Shown one piece after another: positions 1 to 7,836 of a DNA stretch of 23,502 bases; the first letter of the stretch is position 1; every line of letters starts with the position of its first letter. The stretch is from NCBI GenBank assembly GCA_900546645.1, contig URDR01000043.1, positions 1 to 23,502 on the forward strand. The letters run 5' to 3'. The notes beneath the pieces are model-generated. The model made no database searches. It had not been told where the DNA came from and was given only the letters and a program-made list of their open reading frames with translations. Source of the stretch: an uncultured Bacteroides sp. GTDB lineage: Bacteria > Bacteroidota > Bacteroidia > Bacteroidales > Bacteroidaceae. Both the position numbers and the translations under genes were made by a program.

Positions 1-1572
1 GTATATGGTGGTTCTTCCATTGAAAGCCAGATACGCAGTTTAAAGAAAGGGGTTCATATTATAGTTGCTACTCCGGGACGTCTGATTGATTTGATGGAGC
101 GGAAAGTTGCTCGTCTGGAAACCATTCGTGACGTCGTCATGGATGAGGCCGACGAGATGTTGAATATGGGATTCACCGATAGCATCAATGCGATTTTGGA
201 ACAAGTTCCTCAAGACCGCAATACCTTGATGTTCTCGGCAACCATGAGTCCGGAAATTGCCCGTATTGCCAAAACTTACCTTCACGATGCAAAGGAAATC
301 ACCATCGGAACAAAAAATGAAGGAAGCAAGAATGTACATCACATTGCTTATACAGTACATGCCAAAGATAAATACCTTGCCTTGAAGCGCATTGTGGACT
401 TCTATCCTCAAATTTACGGCATCATCTTCTGTCGTACCCGTAAAGAAACGCAGGAAATTGCTGATAAATTGATTCAGGATGGCTATAGCGCAGATTCGTT
501 GCATGGTGAGTTGAGTCAGGCACAGCGTGATTTGGTTATGCAGAAGTTCCGTCAGCGTCATTTGCAGTTGCTGGTGGCAACCGATGTAGCTGCCCGCGGC
601 TTGGATGTAAACGACCTGACCCATGTCATTAACTATGCACTTCCCGATGATACAGAAAGTTATACTCACCGTAGCGGGCGTACCGGACGTGCCGGGAAAA
701 CAGGTATCTCGATTGCCATCATCAACTTGCGTGAAAAAGGAAAAATGCGTGAGATTGAGCGTATCATAAAGAAGAAGTTCGAAATCGGAGTGCTGCCTAC
801 AGGAAAAGAAATCTGTGAACAGCAGCTCATTAAGGTAATCGATGATATAGAAAAGGTAAAAGTAGATGAGGAAGAAATCGAATCTTTCTTGCCGGGTATT
901 TACCGTAAGTTAGAATGGTTGAGCAAAGAAGACCTCATCAAGCGAGTGGTGTCGATGGAGTTCAACCGTTTCCTTGATTACTATAAGAATGCGCCTGAAA
1001 TAGAACAGCCTAAGCAGGGTGAAAAGAGCAGCGATTCGAAAGAACGTAAAGACCGTGGCAGTGACCGTGAAAAAGCAGGTCGAAAAGCTGAAAAAGGTTA
1101 TACCCGCCTGTTCCTGAACTTAGGAAAGACAGACGGTTTCTATGCCAATCAGATTATCGAACTGATAAACCGTAACATGAAGAGAGAGCGTATTCAGATT
1201 GGTCGTATTGACTTGATGCAGAATTTCTCTTTCTTTGAAATCATTGAGCCGCAGGCCATGCAGGTGATGAAGGCACTGAACAAGGTGGTGCTGAATGGCG
1301 GACGTCGTGTGGTAGTAGAAGTGGCTGGTGAAAATAACGGCAAGAGCGATAAAGGTGGAAAGAAACGTTCGAAAGACGGAAAGAATGCCGCCGCTTCAAA
1401 GGCTGAAAAAAAGCAAAAGCTAAGCCGTGAAGAAAGAGGCTATACTTCAGCTCGCGGACCTAAAAAGAAAGACGACTGGAAACAGTTCTTCCAGCAAGAT
1501 AACGCATCTTTCGGGGATGATTTGGGAGGCATGGAAGAAGGATGGGCCAAGCGGAGCAAGCGCAAGAAGTAA
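1..1572 (+). CDS. DEAD-box ATP-dependent RNA helicase, 5'-truncated by the window edge
   Basis: ATP-dependent RNA helicase acting on structured RNA, probably in ribosome assembly or RNA decay. The frame is open from base 1, and 523 residues are present. Visible motifs, numbered from base 1, are ATPGRL (24-29, motif Ib), a literal DEAD box (48-51, motif II), SAT (79-81, motif III), DVAARGLDV (motif V) and HRSGRTGRAG (motif VI, about 223-232). After the second RecA domain comes a Lys/Glu-rich linker, then a DbpA-type RNA-binding domain encoded at about 1099-1325, and a basic tail ending in KRSKRKK. The Q motif and Walker A lie upstream of the window, so roughly the first 100 or more residues are missing. 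A start at 91 or 94 is internal to the helicase core and is not real. The DbpA-like domain suggests a target such as structured rRNA, but that is inference. The gene ends at a strong hairpin. Confidence 0.95.
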   Translation, partial: VYGGSSIESQIRSLKKGVHIIVATPGRLIDLMERKVARLETIRDVVMDEADEMLNMGFTDSINAILEQVPQDRNTLMFSATMSPEIARIAKTYLHDAKEITIGTKNEGSKNVHHIAYTVHAKDKYLALKRIVDFYPQIYGIIFCRTRKETQEIADKLIQDGYSADSLHGELSQAQRDLVMQKFRQRHLQLLVATDVAARGLDVNDLTHVINYALPDDTESYTHRSGRTGRAGKTGISIAIINLREKGKMREIERIIKKKFEIGVLPTGKEICEQQLIKVIDDIEKVKVDEEEIESFLPGIYRKLEWLSKEDLIKRVVSMEFNRFLDYYKNAPEIEQPKQGEKSSDSKERKDRGSDREKAGRKAEKGYTRLFLNLGKTDGFYANQIIELINRNMKRERIQIGRIDLMQNFSFFEIIEPQAMQVMKALNKVVLNGGRRVVVEVAGENNGKSDKGGKKRSKDGKNAAASKAEKKQKLSREERGYTSARGPKKKDDWKQFFQQDNASFGDDLGGMEEGWAKRSKRKK

Positions 1573-1597
1573 GCAGGTGAGCTTGAAAGACTCAGTA

Positions 1598-1650
1598 TAC
1601 AAAGAAAGAGGCGATAAGGATTATGCAATCCTGTCGCCTCTTTCTTTGTA
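1598..1650 (+). terminator. Hairpin terminator after the helicase
   Basis: The arms 1598-1620 and 1629-1650 share a perfect 17-bp outer stem (TACAAAGAAAGAGGCGA pairing with its complement), plus a partly paired inner part and an 8-nt loop. The right arm is T-rich (CTTTCTTTG). It sits 25 bases after the helicase stop. Confidence 0.8.
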
Positions 1651-1667
1651 GGGTTAAAATATTGTTT

Positions 1668-1710
1668 AACGGCTCTGCCTTGTCGTTAGCAACGACAAGG
1701 CAGAGCCGTT
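1668..1710. terminator. Perfect 20-bp hairpin with a 3-base loop between convergent genes
   Basis: The arms 1668-1687 and 1691-1710 are exact reverse complements (AACGGCTCTGCCTTGTCGTT) around the loop AGC. It lies 21 bases from the stop of the minus-strand ABC transporter gene, so it probably ends that transcript. No clean U-tract follows on either strand, so Rho-independent termination is inferred from the stem alone. Confidence 0.65.
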
Positions 1711-1731
1711 AGTATAAACAGTAGCATTTCA

Positions 1732-3573
1732 CTACAATGCTTGCATATCGTTCAGGCGCTTGTAATAACCATTCTTGGCAAGCAATTCCTCATGCTTTCC
1801 GTGTTCCACGATTTTGCCTTCGTATAACACATAAATCTGATTGGCATTCTTGATGGTAGAAAGACGGTGAGCAATGGCAATAGTGGTACGGGTTTTCATC
1901 AGCCTTTCCAATGCTTCCTGCACCAAGCGTTCACTCTCTGTGTCAAGAGCTGAAGTGGCTTCATCTAAGATGAGGATAGCCGGGTTCTTCAGAATGGCAC
2001 GGGCAATGGAGATACGCTGGCGCTGTCCACCTGAAAGACGACATCCCCGGTCGCCTATATTGGTATCATATCCCTGTTCACTTTCCATGATAAAGTCGTG
2101 CGCATTGGCAATTTTGGCTGCCTCAATCACCTGTTCTTTCGTAGCGTTTTCCACTCCGAACGTGATGTTGTTATAGAAACTGTCATTAAACAGAATCGCC
2201 TCCTGGTTTACATAGCCTATCAGTGAACGTAAGTCCGTGATGGAAACATCCTTGATATTGGTACCATCAATGAGGATTTCCCCTCCTTGTACATCGTGGA
2301 ACCGGGGAAGCAAATCAACCAGTGTAGATTTGCCCGAACCGCTTTGTCCCACCAATGCGATGGTTTCTCCTTTGCGGATGCGCAGGCTGATGTCATTCAG
2401 CACCTGATACTGTCCGTTATAGCTGAAAGTAATGTGATTAAAATCAATACTCTCTTTCAGTTCGGAAAGCGGCTGAGGGTTTTCCTTTTCTTTGATGTTA
2501 TTGGGAGCTTTCAGAATCTTATCCACACGCTCCATTGAAGCCAATCCGCGCGGAATCATATAGCTGGCCTTGGAGAAGTCTTTCAGCGGGTTGATGATGC
2601 TGTATAAGATAACCATATAATAAATAAAGGTAGAAGCATCGATGGAAGAGTTATTGTCCAAAATCAATGAGCCTCCAAACCATAATACGAACACAATCAA
2701 TACTGTGCCCAAGAATTCGCTCATGGGATGTGCCAAAGCCTGACGGGTAGATACGCGGCTGGTAGCATCGCGGTATTCATCGCTGCACTTGTTGAAGCGG
2801 TTAATCATTTTCTCTTCGGCAGTGAACGCCTTGATAACCCGTAATCCTCCGAGCGTTTCCTCCAGCTGCGACATGGTTTCACTCCATTTTCCTTGCGCTT
2901 CGAGCGACTGGCGTTTCAGTTTCCTTCCTATTTTTCCCATCAGCCACCCCATGGTAGGCAAGACAAGGATGGTAAACAGGGTAAGCTGCCAACTGATAAT
3001 AAGCAAGGTAGCAAAATAAGAAATGATAAGAATCGGGTTTTTCAGCAACATATCCAGCGAACTGGTAATGGAGGTTTCAATTTCAGAAACGTCACCACTC
3101 ATGCGGGCAATGATATCTCCCTTTCGCTCTTCAGAGAAAAAGCCCAGCGGCAGATACATCACTTTGGCATAAACCAACCGGCGTATGTCACGCACAATTC
3201 CGGTACGGAGCGGAATCATGGCAGCCGAAGAACCGAAATAACAGCCTGTCTTCAGGAAAGTCATCAGAGCCAGAAACAAACCGAGGAACAGCAGGGTAGT
3301 AGCAGGACCAAAGCTTTCAATGAGCTGGTTGACATAATAATAAAAGTTGTTCACTGCTGTTTCTTTCAGTGAGTCAACCGTCCATTCCCATTCCATATAC
3401 TGATACGTCTGGTCTTGTGCACCGGTTTTAAACAGGATATTCAGAATCGGGATAAGTAACGAAAATGAAAACACATTGAAGATAGCTGAAAGCAGGTTTA
3501 ACACCACAGCCCAACCTACATATTTTTTATAAGGCGAAACAAAACGCCCCATCACGCGGAAGAATTCTTTCAT
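1732..3573 (-). CDS. ABC transporter, fused permease and ATPase (MsbA-like half-transporter)
   Basis: Half-size ABC exporter of 613 residues that should act as a homodimer in the inner membrane. Residues 1-340 form the transmembrane domain, with hydrophobic segments near 20-48, 90-112, 180-210 and 285-325. Residues 380-613 form the nucleotide-binding domain: Walker A GQSGSGKST (409-417), signature LSGGQ (513-517), Walker B ILILDE (533-538) and switch His569. The length and fused architecture match MsbA and related lipid or drug exporters. The divergent neighbour is a lipid A-type acyltransferase, which makes a lipid substrate plausible. The substrate is inferred from fold and context, and a multidrug exporter cannot be excluded. 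Start ATG is at 3571-3573, with a TATCTTTG promoter element about 30 bases upstream. All ATPase motifs are intact. Confidence 0.93.
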   Translation of the reverse strand: MKEFFRVMGRFVSPYKKYVGWAVVLNLLSAIFNVFSFSLLIPILNILFKTGAQDQTYQYMEWEWTVDSLKETAVNNFYYYVNQLIESFGPATTLLFLGLFLALMTFLKTGCYFGSSAAMIPLRTGIVRDIRRLVYAKVMYLPLGFFSEERKGDIIARMSGDVSEIETSITSSLDMLLKNPILIISYFATLLIISWQLTLFTILVLPTMGWLMGKIGRKLKRQSLEAQGKWSETMSQLEETLGGLRVIKAFTAEEKMINRFNKCSDEYRDATSRVSTRQALAHPMSEFLGTVLIVFVLWFGGSLILDNNSSIDASTFIYYMVILYSIINPLKDFSKASYMIPRGLASMERVDKILKAPNNIKEKENPQPLSELKESIDFNHITFSYNGQYQVLNDISLRIRKGETIALVGQSGSGKSTLVDLLPRFHDVQGGEILIDGTNIKDVSITDLRSLIGYVNQEAILFNDSFYNNITFGVENATKEQVIEAAKIANAHDFIMESEQGYDTNIGDRGCRLSGGQRQRISIARAILKNPAILILDEATSALDTESERLVQEALERLMKTRTTIAIAHRLSTIKNANQIYVLYEGKIVEHGKHEELLAKNGYYKRLNDMQAL

Positions 3574-3601
3574 ATTATGCGATGTAACTTCTTGTATTCC
3601 G

Positions 3602-3609
3602 CAAAGATA
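3602..3609 (-). promoter_or_regulatory. Bacteroidetes -7 element (TATCTTTG) for the ABC transporter
   Basis: On the minus strand the sequence reads TATCTTTG, matching the TAnnTTTG consensus, 28 bases before the start codon. A clear TTTG -33 box is not seen; TTTC about 16 bases further up is the nearest match. Confidence 0.6.
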
Positions 3610-3727
3610 GTGGAAAATTTGTTAGGAAACTTCATTGTGTATAAGTTTTTTGGTTCTTAAGGAGGCGGACAGATTATAGGGGGAACAACTTGCCGGCATA
3701 AAAACCTTTAAACTCAAAAGTTTTTTG

Positions 3728-3735
3728 TAGCTTTG
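3728..3735 (+). promoter_or_regulatory. Bacteroidetes -7 element (TAGCTTTG) for the acyltransferase operon
   Basis: TAGCTTTG matches TAnnTTTG, 24 bases before the ATG at 3760. A possible -33 box is TTTA at 3707-3710, a 17-base spacer. This element overlaps an in-frame TTG at 3733 and so argues against using that codon as the start. Confidence 0.65.
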
Positions 3736-3759
3736 TCCGGAAATGTAACTCTTCATCGA

Positions 3760-4674
3760 ATGAACTTCATATATCGTTTATTATTTGCTTTCTTATATCT
3801 TTTGTCTTTGCTTCCGCTGAGACTGCTCTATGTGATTGCTGATGTGCTTTTTCTTCCCTTATTTTATGTGGTGAAATACCGGCGTAAAGTAGTTGAGAAA
3901 AGCTTGCATGAGTGTTTCCCTGAAAAAAGTGAAGCCGAATTACGGGCGATAGAAAAGAGGTTCTACCATTTCTTCTGTGATTATCTGATGGAGGTAATCA
4001 AACTCTTTTCAATATCGAAGCGCGAGATGATGCGGCGCATGGAGTTTACGGGCTTGGATAAAGTGCGTGATGACTTGGCACGAGCAGACAAAAAGTTCTG
4101 CTTTCTTTATCTGGGGCACTACTGCAACTGGGAATACATTGCATCGCTTGCTTATTGGGTGCCAGAAATACATTGCGGGCAGATTTATCATCGGATTTAT
4201 AACCAAGCATTCGATGAGCTTTTCTTGAAATTACGTAATCAGTTTGGCGGGGAGTCTATTTTGATGAAAGATACCCTTCGCCGTATACTTACGCTTCGCA
4301 AGCAGGAAAAACCGGTGATGATAGGTTTTATTTCCGACCAGCTTCCCAAGTTTGAGAACATGAATCACTGGACTACCTTCCTTCATCATGACACTTCTTT
4401 CTTTATCGGTGCCGAGCGTATAGCCAAGCAGGTAGATGCGGCACTTTATTATGTGAAGGTGGAACGGGTGCGGCGCGGTCATTACCGGGCTTCATTTGAA
4501 TGTATGGCCTTGCATCCGAAAGAATATCCTGATTATGAGCTGACCAATATGTATGCGCGTATGCTGGAAGAGCAGATCAAGGAAAAACCTGAATACTGGC
4601 TTTGGACGCATAAACGCTGGAAACGTACGAAGGAAATGTGGCTGAAGTGGAAAGAAGAGTTGGCTGAAAAATAA
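3760..4674 (+). CDS. LpxL/HtrB-like lysophospholipid (lipid A) acyltransferase
   Basis: Membrane-bound acyltransferase of the LpxL/HtrB family, which adds a secondary acyl chain to the lipid A precursor at the cytoplasmic face. The protein is 304 residues from ATG 3760, about the usual family length. It has an N-terminal membrane segment (about 4-38), the catalytic HX4E motif as His120-YCNW-Glu125, and the family C-terminal region ending in WLWTHKRWK. An in-frame TTG at 3733 would add nine residues, but it lies inside the promoter element. The gene is 12 bases ahead of a family 2 glycosyltransferase and probably leads a three-gene operon. A role in acylating lipid A or another glycolipid fits both neighbours. 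The acyl chain and exact substrate cannot be told from sequence. Confidence 0.88.
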   Translation: MNFIYRLLFAFLYLLSLLPLRLLYVIADVLFLPLFYVVKYRRKVVEKSLHECFPEKSEAELRAIEKRFYHFFCDYLMEVIKLFSISKREMMRRMEFTGLDKVRDDLARADKKFCFLYLGHYCNWEYIASLAYWVPEIHCGQIYHRIYNQAFDELFLKLRNQFGGESILMKDTLRRILTLRKQEKPVMIGFISDQLPKFENMNHWTTFLHHDTSFFIGAERIAKQVDAALYYVKVERVRRGHYRASFECMALHPKEYPDYELTNMYARMLEEQIKEKPEYWLWTHKRWKRTKEMWLKWKEELAEK

Positions 4675-4685
4675 AGAAATGAGCT

Positions 4686-5591
4686 ATGATATCAATAGTT
4701 GTTCCTGTTTATAAGGTTGAAAGGTATTTATCACAGTGTGTAGAGAGCCTTTTGCAACAGACCTATTCTGATACTGAAATTATATTAATTGATGATGGAA
4801 GTCCGGATGGGAGTGGAGTCCTGTGTGATGAGTTGAGTGCTACAGATGCGCGTATCAAGGTTTTTCATCAGGCAAATAAAGGAGTGACAGCAGCTCGTGC
4901 AAAAGGGGTTGAGCTGGCTAAGGGTGAATGGATTTGTTTTGTTGATTCGGATGATACTCTTCCATGTGATGCGTTAAGTAAATTAAGTGAAGGCATTTGC
5001 ACTGAAACAGATCTTATTATTGGTTTTTGGGATGAACGTAAGATTGTTAAAGAGGAATGGATGAAATTAGATGAATACAGAAAAACCTGTATTACAGGAA
5101 AGAAAATATATCCGGGACCTTGTGCCCGTTTAATAAGACGAACCCTTTTTAATGCGACAACCTTTGATATTCCACGTGCTATAGTAAAAGGAGAGGATAT
5201 GTTGATGAATATTCGTCTTGCCTTTGCAATGCAACAAGATGTTCGTATCGTTCCTTATAAGGTTTATAATTATCTTTCTCATTCGGAAAGTTGTGTTCAT
5301 AATTTCATTCCAAACTGTAATTATGAATATATGTTTTATCAGGAAAGACTGAAAGCCATACCTCATGATGTACAAGCGGTTTATAAAAAGCTTTGTATTA
5401 AGAATAGTTTGAAAGCTTTGCATCGAATTGTGCGAAACCCTATGGTAGGTCATGATTGGATTACTTCTGATTTTGTTTTTCAATTGAAGAGGGACATCGC
5501 AGCTACTCGATATTCATTATCCTTGATAGACAGGATTCTGCTAAGGGGAAAAATAGATGTTTTGACACAATTAGCAAGAAAGTTTTTATGA
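4686..5591 (+). CDS. Glycosyltransferase family 2
   Basis: Cytoplasmic GT-A fold glycosyltransferase of 301 residues that moves a sugar from a nucleotide donor, probably onto a lipid-linked glycan. The family 2 pattern is clear: SIVVPVYK (3-10), DDGS (36-39) for the donor base, NKG and RAKG, then the metal-binding DSDD (87-90). A second conserved patch, RLIRRTLF followed by GEDM, is typical of the acceptor half. The gene starts 12 bases after the acyltransferase, with no promoter between them, so it is probably co-transcribed. It is clearly more AT-rich than the acyltransferase gene, which suggests a separate origin. Donor and acceptor sugars are unknown. It is related in layout to the next gene. 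Confidence 0.92.
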   Translation: MISIVVPVYKVERYLSQCVESLLQQTYSDTEIILIDDGSPDGSGVLCDELSATDARIKVFHQANKGVTAARAKGVELAKGEWICFVDSDDTLPCDALSKLSEGICTETDLIIGFWDERKIVKEEWMKLDEYRKTCITGKKIYPGPCARLIRRTLFNATTFDIPRAIVKGEDMLMNIRLAFAMQQDVRIVPYKVYNYLSHSESCVHNFIPNCNYEYMFYQERLKAIPHDVQAVYKKLCIKNSLKALHRIVRNPMVGHDWITSDFVFQLKRDIAATRYSLSLIDRILLRGKIDVLTQLARKFL

Positions 5592-5609
5592 ATTAAAGAA
5601 TTAATATTT

Positions 5610-6590
5610 ATGCTAGATACGAAACCTCTGATATCTATAATTGTTCCTGTATTTAATGCGCAGGCTTATTTGGAGAAATGTGTGCATTCATTGTGCAAGC
5701 AGACTTACTCTAATATAGAAATTCTATTGATAAATGACGGTTCAACGGATGACTCTTTAAAGTATTGTGACAAGTTGGCTCAATGCGATAGCCGGATTCG
5801 GGTGCATTCGCAAATGAATAAAGGTATTGGTGCAGTACGCAATTGGGGTTTACGGTTGGCGCATGGAGAATATATAGGTTTTGTAGATAGTGATGACTGG
5901 ATAGAGCCGGATATGTATGAGTCATTATGGAAACTGATGCAATTTGAAAAGGCAGATGTGGCATGCTGTCCTCATTATAGAGAGGAAATAGGGAGAACTC
6001 GTATTATAGAAGAAGTGACTCGGTCATTCGTTTTTACACAGGAAGAGGCTTTCGAGGCATTAAGGGAGGGGAAATTTATTTTAAATTTTGTATGGGATAA
6101 ACTCTTTCGTCGGGAAGTTTTTGAGGAAGTTGTTTTTCCGGAAGAACGTCGGTTTGAAGACTTAGTTGTATCACCTCATTGGTTGAGCAATGTTCAAAAG
6201 GTAGTTTATTTGTCTGAACCAAAATATCATTATTTAGTCCGGAACGGAAGTCTGACAAATGGTTTGGATGAGTTTGACATGAAATGGAGATATGAGATGG
6301 TTCAAGCTTTGGTGGAGCAAAGGAACTTTTGTTTTGAGAAAGGACTATGGAAAAGAGCTCCTAAGAAATTATTTCGCTCATGTGCTCATTTGTTAAATCG
6401 TTTGATTTTTTTGCCGCCAACCTCTATCAATACAGAAATGCATAATTATTGTATGACTGTTGTAAAGGAGTATGATTCAGTGAAAGGATTGGGCTTTGAA
6501 TATAAGCTGAAACGATATCTATTTGCTTATCATTGGAGTATTTATGCTAAGGTATATTATTGGTATAGGACTTTATTCAGAAAGAAATAA
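5610..6590 (+). CDS. Glycosyltransferase family 2
   Basis: Second GT2 enzyme, 326 residues, with the same order of motifs as the gene before it: SIIVPVFN (9-16), NDGS (42-45), NKGIG then RNWG, and the metal-binding DSDD at 93-96, followed by WIEPDMY. The C-terminal half holds the RFEDL patch in the position expected for the catalytic-base region of this family, and ends in a basic, aromatic tail. It follows the first GT2 by 18 bases, so the two probably act in sequence on one glycan. AT-rich like its neighbour. A bidirectional hairpin lies 48 bases downstream. Substrate specificity is not predictable. Confidence 0.92.
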   Translation: MLDTKPLISIIVPVFNAQAYLEKCVHSLCKQTYSNIEILLINDGSTDDSLKYCDKLAQCDSRIRVHSQMNKGIGAVRNWGLRLAHGEYIGFVDSDDWIEPDMYESLWKLMQFEKADVACCPHYREEIGRTRIIEEVTRSFVFTQEEAFEALREGKFILNFVWDKLFRREVFEEVVFPEERRFEDLVVSPHWLSNVQKVVYLSEPKYHYLVRNGSLTNGLDEFDMKWRYEMVQALVEQRNFCFEKGLWKRAPKKLFRSCAHLLNRLIFLPPTSINTEMHNYCMTVVKEYDSVKGLGFEYKLKRYLFAYHWSIYAKVYYWYRTLFRKK

Positions 6591-6638
6591 GTTATGGCTA
6601 TTGGTTTATGAAGGAGGGAAAACTATCCTATACAAATT

Positions 6639-6682
6639 AAAATCGGATTCTGAATAAGCTAATCTATGCAGAATCCGATTTT
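6639..6682. terminator. Bidirectional hairpin between convergent GT2 and lipoprotein genes
   Basis: AAAATCGGATTCTG (6639-6652) pairs perfectly with CAGAATCCGATTTT (6669-6682): 14 bp with a 16-base loop. A-rich and T-rich flanks give a U-run in both directions, so it can serve both convergent transcripts. Confidence 0.8.
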
Positions 6683-6714
6683 ACTCATTATCTAGAGTTT
6701 TGGTGCCTCTTTAT

Positions 6715-7608
6715 TTACCAATGGTCTAGTCTTTCAGTTCCACTAAATCCATCTACACTGTGAATAATTTCTCCTTCACAGGTTATTTTCCACTTTCCTT
6801 CAAATTGGTCGACTCTTGCCATAGAAGTCCAGCATATAGGATGCTCAATTTTTCCTTTGGTAGAATAGTTTTGTGACCAAATTATTCCAGGGCTGTCAGA
6901 TATTTCTGCAACATGTATTCTTAGATTTACTTTTACGTGTCTATTTTCTCCCGTTGCTTCTCTCCATCCTTGGTGCTTTTTATAATGAAATTTTATGTCA
7001 AAGAACAGTTGTTGCACAAGGTCGGTAGAAGCTATTACGACAGTACGAAATTCATGAACATATCGATGTTCACAATCATTATATAGTCGTACAGGAATAT
7101 ATCTACTTCCTATCCATGCTGTTCCGTGAGAAGCCCAATTGCCGACTATGCCAACTCTTGTTTGAGGAGTTTTAATAGAGGAGACACTTATTTGGGCTAA
7201 CACTATATTATTTTTGACTTCTATCCCATTAATAGATTCAGCTAAGACTTGTCCTTTTTTATATATTGCAATGGTATCTCCTATTTGGACTTTTAATTCT
7301 TTGTTAAAAAGCATTTGCCAAGCAATAGGTGTTTGTAGCATAGATGAGTCGGTACACTCTTCGATATGTTCTAAAAGAGGGTTTTCTATATTCGTAGAAT
7401 CAATCCATGCTTCTTTTTCTTCCTCATTTAGTTGGCTTAAAGACAGATAAGTGTTAATCATGTCTTTAGTAGACTGAAAGGCAATTTTGTTTTCAAGGAC
7501 AGCTTTTGTCGTTATAGTTGACTTATCATTTAATATAGTCTCTTTTTGACATGAAAAAAGAGAAAGTGTAGCTAGAGCTAAGCAGTAACAATAAAATAAA
7601 TGTTTCAT
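6715..7608 (-). CDS. Lipoprotein of unknown function
   Basis: Predicted lipoprotein of 297 residues. A hydrophobic signal (4-19) ends in the lipobox LFSC, with Cys20 as the lipidation site, followed by QKET. Residues 45-110 are acidic and look helical. The C-terminal half is rich in Trp, His and Tyr and looks like a beta-rich domain (GNWASHGTAWIG near 150; DQFEGKWKITCEGE near 270). No enzymatic motif was recognised and I cannot assign a family; a Bacteroidales DUF is likely. The gene stands alone between terminators, with its own promoter, and is AT-rich like the two GT2 genes. The location suggests an envelope or surface protein carried along with the glycan cluster. Start ATG is at 7606-7608, supported by the signal peptide. 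Confidence 0.82.
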   Translation of the reverse strand: MKHLFYCYCLALATLSLFSCQKETILNDKSTITTKAVLENKIAFQSTKDMINTYLSLSQLNEEEKEAWIDSTNIENPLLEHIEECTDSSMLQTPIAWQMLFNKELKVQIGDTIAIYKKGQVLAESINGIEVKNNIVLAQISVSSIKTPQTRVGIVGNWASHGTAWIGSRYIPVRLYNDCEHRYVHEFRTVVIASTDLVQQLFFDIKFHYKKHQGWREATGENRHVKVNLRIHVAEISDSPGIIWSQNYSTKGKIEHPICWTSMARVDQFEGKWKITCEGEIIHSVDGFSGTERLDHW

Positions 7609-7650
7609 ATGAGTAATAGATTAAGATTGTGGTATATTTTTATTTTGTTG

Positions 7651-7681
7651 TAAAAATAGTTATTCTTATGATAAAAACAAA
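7651..7681 (-). promoter_or_regulatory. Bacteroidetes promoter for the lipoprotein gene
   Basis: On the minus strand there is a TTTG box (7678-7681), a 19-base spacer, then TATTTTTA (7651-7658), close to the TTTG/TAnnTTTG consensus and its usual spacing. It lies 42 bases before the start codon in very AT-rich DNA. Confidence 0.55.
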
Positions 7682-7734
7682 AAAATACATTGGTTTTTGT
7701 AATGGATAATAAATAATAGATAGACATAAGCTTA

Positions 7735-7776
7735 TATAAAAATGCCTCGACATTTTCATGTAAACACCGAGGCGTT
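7735..7776 (-). terminator. Terminator of the DUF5672 operon
   Basis: On the minus strand AACGCCTCG (7776-7768) pairs with CGAGGCATT (7749-7741) with one G-U pair, then runs into a T-rich stretch (TTTTTATA). It lies about 60 bases after the DUF5672 stop codon. Confidence 0.65.
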
Positions 7777-7836
7777 TTGTTTTAAACGCTTTGGCGTTCT
7801 GATGAACTTGTCTAGGCGTTTGATAAAGTTGTTTTT
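7749..7836. repeat. Degenerate tandem repeat with a 22-base period
   Basis: GGCGTT recurs at 7771, 7793 and 7815, exactly 22 bases apart. The preceding 22 bases (7749-7770) align as a more diverged fourth unit sharing a TTTT block and TAAAC with the 7771 unit. The array ends at the DUF5672 stop codon and overlaps its terminator. The period is not a multiple of three and no gene covers it. Confidence 0.5.

Noticed and set aside
1669..1710. tRNA-like or small RNA gene at the perfect hairpin
   Set aside because: It is a single uninterrupted stem with a 3-base loop, with no cloverleaf arms or promoter in front of it.
3733..3759. TTG start extending the acyltransferase by nine residues
   Set aside because: The codon overlaps the TAGCTTTG promoter element. 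ATG 3760 begins directly before the membrane segment.
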